64,000 nt of DNA from Punica granatum (taxonomy: Eukaryota; Streptophyta; Magnoliopsida; Myrtales; Lythraceae), in contig NC_045131.1 in the NCBI RefSeq assembly GCF_007655135.1, forward strand, positions 29,062,001 to 29,126,000. The letters are read 5' to 3'. Position 1 is the stretch's first letter, and every line of letters starts with the position of its first letter. Position numbers and translations under genes: made by a program. Under the pieces are notes generated by a model that saw nothing but the letters and a program-made list of their open reading frames with translations, ran no database searches and was not told the DNA's origin. Shown piece by piece: positions 59,505-64,000 of this stretch.

Positions 59505-59899
59505 CTGAAACACAACACCCTAAGTCTAAGCTAACACGGAACCACTACTGAACATTTATCAACCTGTGCGTTTGGATTGAACATCAGTAAATCTTTAGGG
59601 AAGACAATGAATGTTATTAACTTAGTTTATAACTGCGACAATTTCAAAAATCAAATCACCTATCAGACATTAGACGGAGCAGTTCCTCAAACCAGAACAA
59701 TCACAGCAAACCTTATGCCAAACTTCAATATTGAAGGCATCCTCATCGCAGATCAGAAAGTCCGTAATTTTTCTACACAAATAAGCTCAATTTCCATGCA
59801 CTTCATTTGAAAACTGTCTCGCAATTTAGTCTTACATCTATCCATCAACTTAACTGATTGAAGACTCCACAAGATGTGTTACCCATATCTACCAGAACC

Positions 59900-60031
59900 G
59901 TGACGTCATGGACACATATAGCAGCGCACCGAATCACTTTAATCAACATTCAGATATCTAATCAGGTAACATCAGGGACACATACAGCGATGCACTGAAT
60001 CAGTTTAATCAACATTCAGATATATAATCGG
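59900..60031. repeat. Tandem 66-bp duplication downstream of OST3/6
   Basis: 59900-59965 and 59966-60031 align over 66 positions with 11 differences (83 percent), sharing TTTAATCAACATTCAGATAT. It lies 240 bp beyond the OST3/6 stop codon. Confidence 0.9.
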
Positions 60032-60272
60032 CTTCCGTCACTTGTGCTTGTCGCAATATAAGCATTGATCATATCACAGAGAAAAACAAGCGCGTATATG
60101 ATATACTGAATCATGAAGTGGCCGCCTAGAAGTCTAATATGTATGTGCATCCCTAGCAAAGATCATGTGTCGAATTATTATGCTCAAATAACTATTACAA
60201 ATCAGTCTCAGCAACAAAATCTTCGCCAAATCAGTCTCAGCACAATCACATTTCTCACCGGCATGAACCGAG

Positions 60273-61298
60273 TTACCAACTGGAAGGCCAGAATGCATGC
60301 ACCCCGTATCCTGTCTTCCAATTATCCAAGTACACGACCTTTTTCACCGCCCAGAACGAGATCAAGAGAGCAAGAATCATAACAACCCGCTGAACCGCGA
60401 GATTACGAACTTTAACGAGCAGATGAGTCACGAGAGCCATCAACACCCCAACGATTGTGTACAAGAACCCCACTGCAAAGCCCTCAGCTCCGAGCTGCAT
60501 CCCCGAGCCCTGATAGAAGAACACGAGCTTCGAGGGATCATTCCGATCCGCCAAAAACATGGGCATCTTCCGGATAATGTTATGCATTGTGCCCGCGACG
60601 CTGAAGAAGTAGACGAAGACTGCACCGAAGAGCCAAACTTTCTTGTCGTGGAGAAGAGTCTCCCCAGCCCAGACCCGCTTGATCATGAAAGGAGACCAGA
60701 CCAAGAGGATGGCTACGATGAACATGATCTGCATCTTGGACACAATGGGGGGACGGGTGATGGGGCCAACAGAGATCTTCGTCCTAGATTCGATGAACTC
60801 GGCCATCGACTCGGCGAGCCGGGAGAAATCGCCCTGGTCCATCTGATCCGACTCTTTGAGGGACCTGACATGGGGCCCCACGAGGCGGATGTGGGGGAGG
60901 GAGTTGACGCCGAAGAGGGCGAAGCTGGACTGGGACTGCTTAAACTCAATTTCGCAGAAGAAGAGCTTAGATCGGGCAATGGGGTTGTCCTGGTTGTTGG
61001 CGATGAAGGAGGAAGAGAGAAGGGCAAACTCCTTCTTCAGGGCGGTAAGGTGGAGCTCCGGCTTGTCGTGGAGCTGCTCGGCATCGAAGAATATGAGGAT
61101 GGAGTAAGGCCTGGGGGTCTTCTGGGAGGTGAGGAAGCGGGAGATGGAGTGGTCGTCGAGGTGGATGACGCCCGATTGGGATCGGGACTGGAGGGCGAGG
61201 AGCTCCGCAGTGAGATCGGAGTCGGAGTCGGCGGCGGCGCGGCAAAGAAGGAGGAAGAGGAAGATCAGGGCCGCTGGAGAGAGCATCTTCGACTCCAT
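60273..61298 (-). CDS. Oligosaccharyltransferase subunit OST3/OST6 (single exon)
   Basis: 341 residues: signal peptide about 1-23 (MESKMLSPAALIFLFLLLCR); a lumenal thioredoxin-like domain about 24-200; then four membrane segments (MQIMFIVAILLVWSPF, VWLFGAVFVYFFSVAG, GFAVGFLYTIVGVLMALV, VVMILALLISFWAV). It ends LDNWKTGYGVHAFWPSSW. This is the topology of OST3/OST6 (human TUSC3/MAGT1), an accessory subunit of the ER N-glycosylation complex. The CXXC redox motif of yeast and animal members is absent: the expected place reads LIFFDAEQLHDKPEL, and after the signal peptide only one cysteine (FFCEIEF) remains. The ATG at 61298 is chosen because the signal peptide starts there. The frame stays open to an ATG at 61451, but that would bury the signal peptide. 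It is intronless. Confidence 0.93.
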   Translation of the reverse strand: MESKMLSPAALIFLFLLLCRAAADSDSDLTAELLALQSRSQSGVIHLDDHSISRFLTSQKTPRPYSILIFFDAEQLHDKPELHLTALKKEFALLSSSFIANNQDNPIARSKLFFCEIEFKQSQSSFALFGVNSLPHIRLVGPHVRSLKESDQMDQGDFSRLAESMAEFIESRTKISVGPITRPPIVSKMQIMFIVAILLVWSPFMIKRVWAGETLLHDKKVWLFGAVFVYFFSVAGTMHNIIRKMPMFLADRNDPSKLVFFYQGSGMQLGAEGFAVGFLYTIVGVLMALVTHLLVKVRNLAVQRVVMILALLISFWAVKKVVYLDNWKTGYGVHAFWPSSW

Positions 61299-61437
61299 GG
61301 ATGTGACCAAACCTAATCCGAGGAGACTGGGTTTCAGAACCTTGGGGAAAGGCTTCTCCCCGAAGACGACGAAAGGAAGACGTTGACCTTTCGTTGACTT
61401 CGGGGGTGGGATAAGCTGAACTGTGGCTCGGTGGAAT

Positions 61438-61522
61438 GAAAGCCCAATCACCTAGTCGGGCCCAATTCTCTTTAATTCTCCGTCGAAGCCCATTTGTTTT
61501 TGTTGGGCTAAAGAAGCCCATT
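61438..61522 (-). promoter_or_regulatory. Cluster of GGCCCA/AGCCCA (site II, TCP-type) elements upstream of OST3/6
   Basis: AGCCCA, GGGCCCA, AGCCCA, TGGGCT and AGCCCA occur within 85 bp, 140-225 bp upstream of the chosen ATG. TGGGCY elements bound by TCP factors are typical of housekeeping plant promoters. Confidence 0.5.
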
Positions 61523-62345
61523 TATCTGCAGATCCCCCAACTTTCGGTTTGTGGAACGCGTTGATTGAAAATTCTACCATACAAATTGATCGAAATGTGA
61601 GGGTATGATAGCGATACTTCTTCCCATTTTAATAGCTGAATCTGATCTTAAGATTTCAACGGCGGAGATCTGAATGTATGATACATCCATTGGCTATCAT
61701 TATCAAGAAATTTCGTTTTGAACCCTTCGTGTTTATCATAATTGGCAAGAAAGGAATAACAAAATTTTCAAGTGAGAAAAAAATGAAAAAATTTTCAAGG
61801 GGAAAAATTCTCCTCCCTTGAAGCTATTGTTCATCAGATCATCCAGTATGTGAGGAGAGGATTGCCTCCATTTGGACCATCCCAAAGCTTGGATTTAAGT
61901 TAAGTTGTTTTATTGTTTTACTTCTTGTTTGAAATTGCCAGAACTTGTATTAGTCTTTCTTTTGGCTTTTGGATTTAGTCTCTTTTTGTCCACTTGGATT
62001 CTCACTGAATTGATATGCAAGTTTAGGCAAATGATGGAATGATAGATAGGCACTTATTATTTAGAAAAAAAAAGAGTAATTAAATTATATGTTATCGCGA
62101 TGGGTCTTTTAGACTGTCTTGTGTTTTCCAAAGCCGGTTTTCGATTTATGTCTTTCAATAATCAATTATTGCAATGGGGAGGTAATTGTACCATAGACCG
62201 TCCCCAATTTATATGTTCGGCTATTTGCATTTTCTAAGATGGGTTTTGAATTATATTTTGATATATTAAAAGATTAACCAAAAAGTTTTTGTAATTATTA
62301 CACCGAAAATAAAATTGCAATATAATCTTTAATTAAATGGAAAAG
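61523..62345. other. Spacer between OST3/6 and the tRNA gene
   Basis: No gene recognised. A plus-strand block GAAAATTTTCAAG-like is repeated near 61765-61800. Confidence 0.45.
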
Positions 62346-62348
62346 GGC

Positions 62349-62353
62349 AAAAA
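62349..62353 (-). terminator. RNA polymerase III terminator of the tRNA
   Basis: On the minus strand TTTTT begins four bases past the discriminator base of the tRNA. Confidence 0.75.
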
Positions 62354-62357
62354 CGGA

Positions 62358-62437
<80 letters not shown>
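62358..62437 (-). tRNA. trnL-UAG: tRNA-Leu (anticodon UAG)
   Basis: An 80-base class II tRNA. The acceptor stem GACAGTT/AGCTGTC has one G-T pair. The A box is TGGCCGAGTGG and the anticodon stem CCAGA/TCTGG with loop TTTAGGC (anticodon TAG). It has a variable arm, B box GGTTCAAATCC and discriminator A. The upstream flank has the CAA motif usual in plant tRNA genes (TTCAACAATCC). There is no intron and CCA is not encoded, so it is nuclear. It reads CUA leucine codons. Confidence 0.95.
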
Positions 62438-64000
62438 GGATTGTTGAACCTTTCGATGAAATATATTAGATGAACAAAATATAGGAAATTGTATCATTGT
62501 ATGTCACCGACAGAGGGCACGTGATGGACTTCTGTACACAACCATGAGACATTGAAATCCCAACTGGGAGCCATCTGACTTTTAATTTGTAATCTTTTAT
62601 TTGGACACCGCAGACTTTTTATTTAACCGATTATTAGAATTATAATTTCCCTAAATTTTCATTCCCTAATCGATAAATCACTTAAGAGTGTGAAATTATT
62701 GAATCTTATAACTAAATAAATGTCAGATCTTCTCATTATAGAAGTAGATGCTGGATGCACGGTGTGATAATGAATCTCTCACCTCATTTGATGAAACCAG
62801 TTCAATTGATTTGGTTATTCGGACTTCAAATTGTTCTCTGCAATCAATGAAGTTCAAAACTTTTTTTCAGTATCGTTATTAACAAAAATAAATTATTTAT
62901 TTAATATAAAGCATGTCGATTGATGAGATTGAGTATGTTGGTCATGTTTTAAACCGAGGAACCTCCTCTTTAACCCTTTCCTCTTTAATTTAACCAATGC
63001 CAACAAAATAGCACTACTTTTCATCAGTCTCCATTAACTAAAGAAATCAAAAGTGCTACTTTAATTTGATTAACAATTCATGTGCCCCATAAAAACGGAA
63101 CCGTGTTTTATCAAACCGTGCAAGCTGCGTCATATTTTCAGTTCATTCAGTATTCCATATAAAAAATGTAGCTGTGCTCCTAATGTTGGACAGATTACTT
63201 ACCTCGATTTTTCACTAGATTTTTCTTGATAATAATAAGCTATAAGCTCAAAAAAAAGGATTTTTTTTATAGACCATATAGTATATAGTAGAGGAATTTT
63301 CAAATTTCTCCGCTTTAAAACCTTTTCCAGCTTTTGACTAAAGCTATGGGGCCCACTCCTTAATCTAGGGTAAATTACAGCTTAAGAAAAGTGATTATTT
63401 AATTCAGAACCAAATTAATCAAGAGATATTTTCTTATCTATTGATTAAGACTCATCCGAACTCAAGCACTAATAAGCCTTATCGAAGCATAGTCTGTCCA
63501 TTAATAACATAATTTATTAATTGTACCACGGTTTTGCATAAATTTAAAGCTTTTTGATAGAGCAATAAGATGATTGTTCCCCACCACCAAATCCAGTTGG
63601 CAAATCTAAGAAGTTTCTGAGTATTGAATAAGCCAATCGATGCCATTCACGTTCTTGCACGATATGAATGGACCCACCCACCTTTTTTTTTTTCTTTCTT
63701 TTTTAATATTTTCTGACAATAACATTGCCCAATGGGCTGCATTGCCCGCTGTGGAGCCAGATTTGATTCATCCATCTTCTTCACTGTCACTGTTCCATTC
63801 CATTTCCTAGTATGCCCATGCGGGCTTCTCTTGTCCCTAAGGAAAAAGAAAGATTCCAAGTCCATATTATTGGAAGAATGAAATCCACCATCTTTAGTGA
63901 TTCAAGTCTAAGGTTGATTTTATTACAATGCGGACCGTCATTCGATATATTCGATGAAATACTACAAAGAAATTGAAGAGGTCTTTTAAACGCCTTTACA
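62438..64000. other. Right-hand intergenic DNA
   Basis: AT-rich, no gene recognised. A 72-codon open frame at 63647-63865 on the minus strand lacks family resemblance. A pyrimidine tract on the plus strand lies at 63684-63702. Confidence 0.45.

Noticed and set aside
60297..61316. Plus-strand open frame of 339 codons opposite OST3/6
   Set aside because: It mirrors the GC-rich OST3/6 coding exon, has low-complexity Glu/Gly/Arg content and resembles no family. The minus-strand protein is unmistakable.
61299..61451. N-terminal extension of OST3/6 to an upstream ATG
   Set aside because: It would place 51 residues before the signal peptide and overlaps the promoter-like GGCCCA cluster.
63647..63865. 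Minus-strand 72-codon frame beginning MDLESFFFLRDK
   Set aside because: No family resemblance, a low-complexity lysine run, and no flanking exon evidence.

Overview
The window looks like nuclear DNA of a dicotyledonous plant. It has AT-rich intergenic DNA full of (TA)n tracts, small GT-AG introns in the genes, a nuclear tRNA-Leu with plant-type flanks, and plant-only protein families (HD-Zip IV, COBRA-like, ROP-interactive CRIB protein, plant PMEI/invertase inhibitor). The species cannot be fixed from the sequence.

Layout. 0-3.2 kb: last codons of a Ty3/gypsy polyprotein and probably its 3' LTR. 3.2-18.8 kb: gene-poor, AT-rich DNA with a single intronless PMEI-type gene at 8.4-9.0 kb, two foldback (MULE-like) elements, several Helitron-like termini and small MITEs. 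18.8-23.9 kb: a three-level nest, in which a Mutator-like foldback element was interrupted by a Ty1/copia retrotransposon whose 5' LTR then received a tRNA-derived SINE. 26.5-31.4 kb: an intact ten-exon HD-Zip IV gene of the ATML1/PDF2 type with a long leader intron. 33-37.3 kb: AT-rich DNA with tandem Helitron-like units. 37.4-41.9 kb: a young 5'-truncated L1-type LINE with an intact 1215-residue ORF2. 42-46.9 kb: relics, including a very short retroposed insert. 46.9-53.1 kb: a COBRA-like gene (COBL7 type) and a RIC-type CRIB gene. 57.4-61.5 kb: NTF2, one unassigned exon, and OST3/OST6. 62.4 kb: tRNA-Leu(UAG).

All six recognisable host protein genes, the tRNA, the copia element, the SINE and the LINE lie on the minus strand. 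The host genes do not form a pathway. Several do touch the cell surface and secretory system (PMEI at the wall, COBRA-like GPI protein at the membrane/wall, RIC as ROP GTPase effector, OST3/6 in ER N-glycosylation) and epidermal identity (HD-Zip IV), but that is ordinary gene content, not a cluster.

I found no convincing new multi-gene system. The most informative observations are structural: the dated transposon nest, a LINE whose apparent ORF1 start codon lies in the duplicated host target site, two roughly 11-bp LINE-tail scars between long target-site duplications, tandem Helitron-like units, and a short upstream ORF in the RIC gene that copies the first residues of the main protein. Splice sites were inferred by eye from reading frame, GT-AG consensus and family homology.
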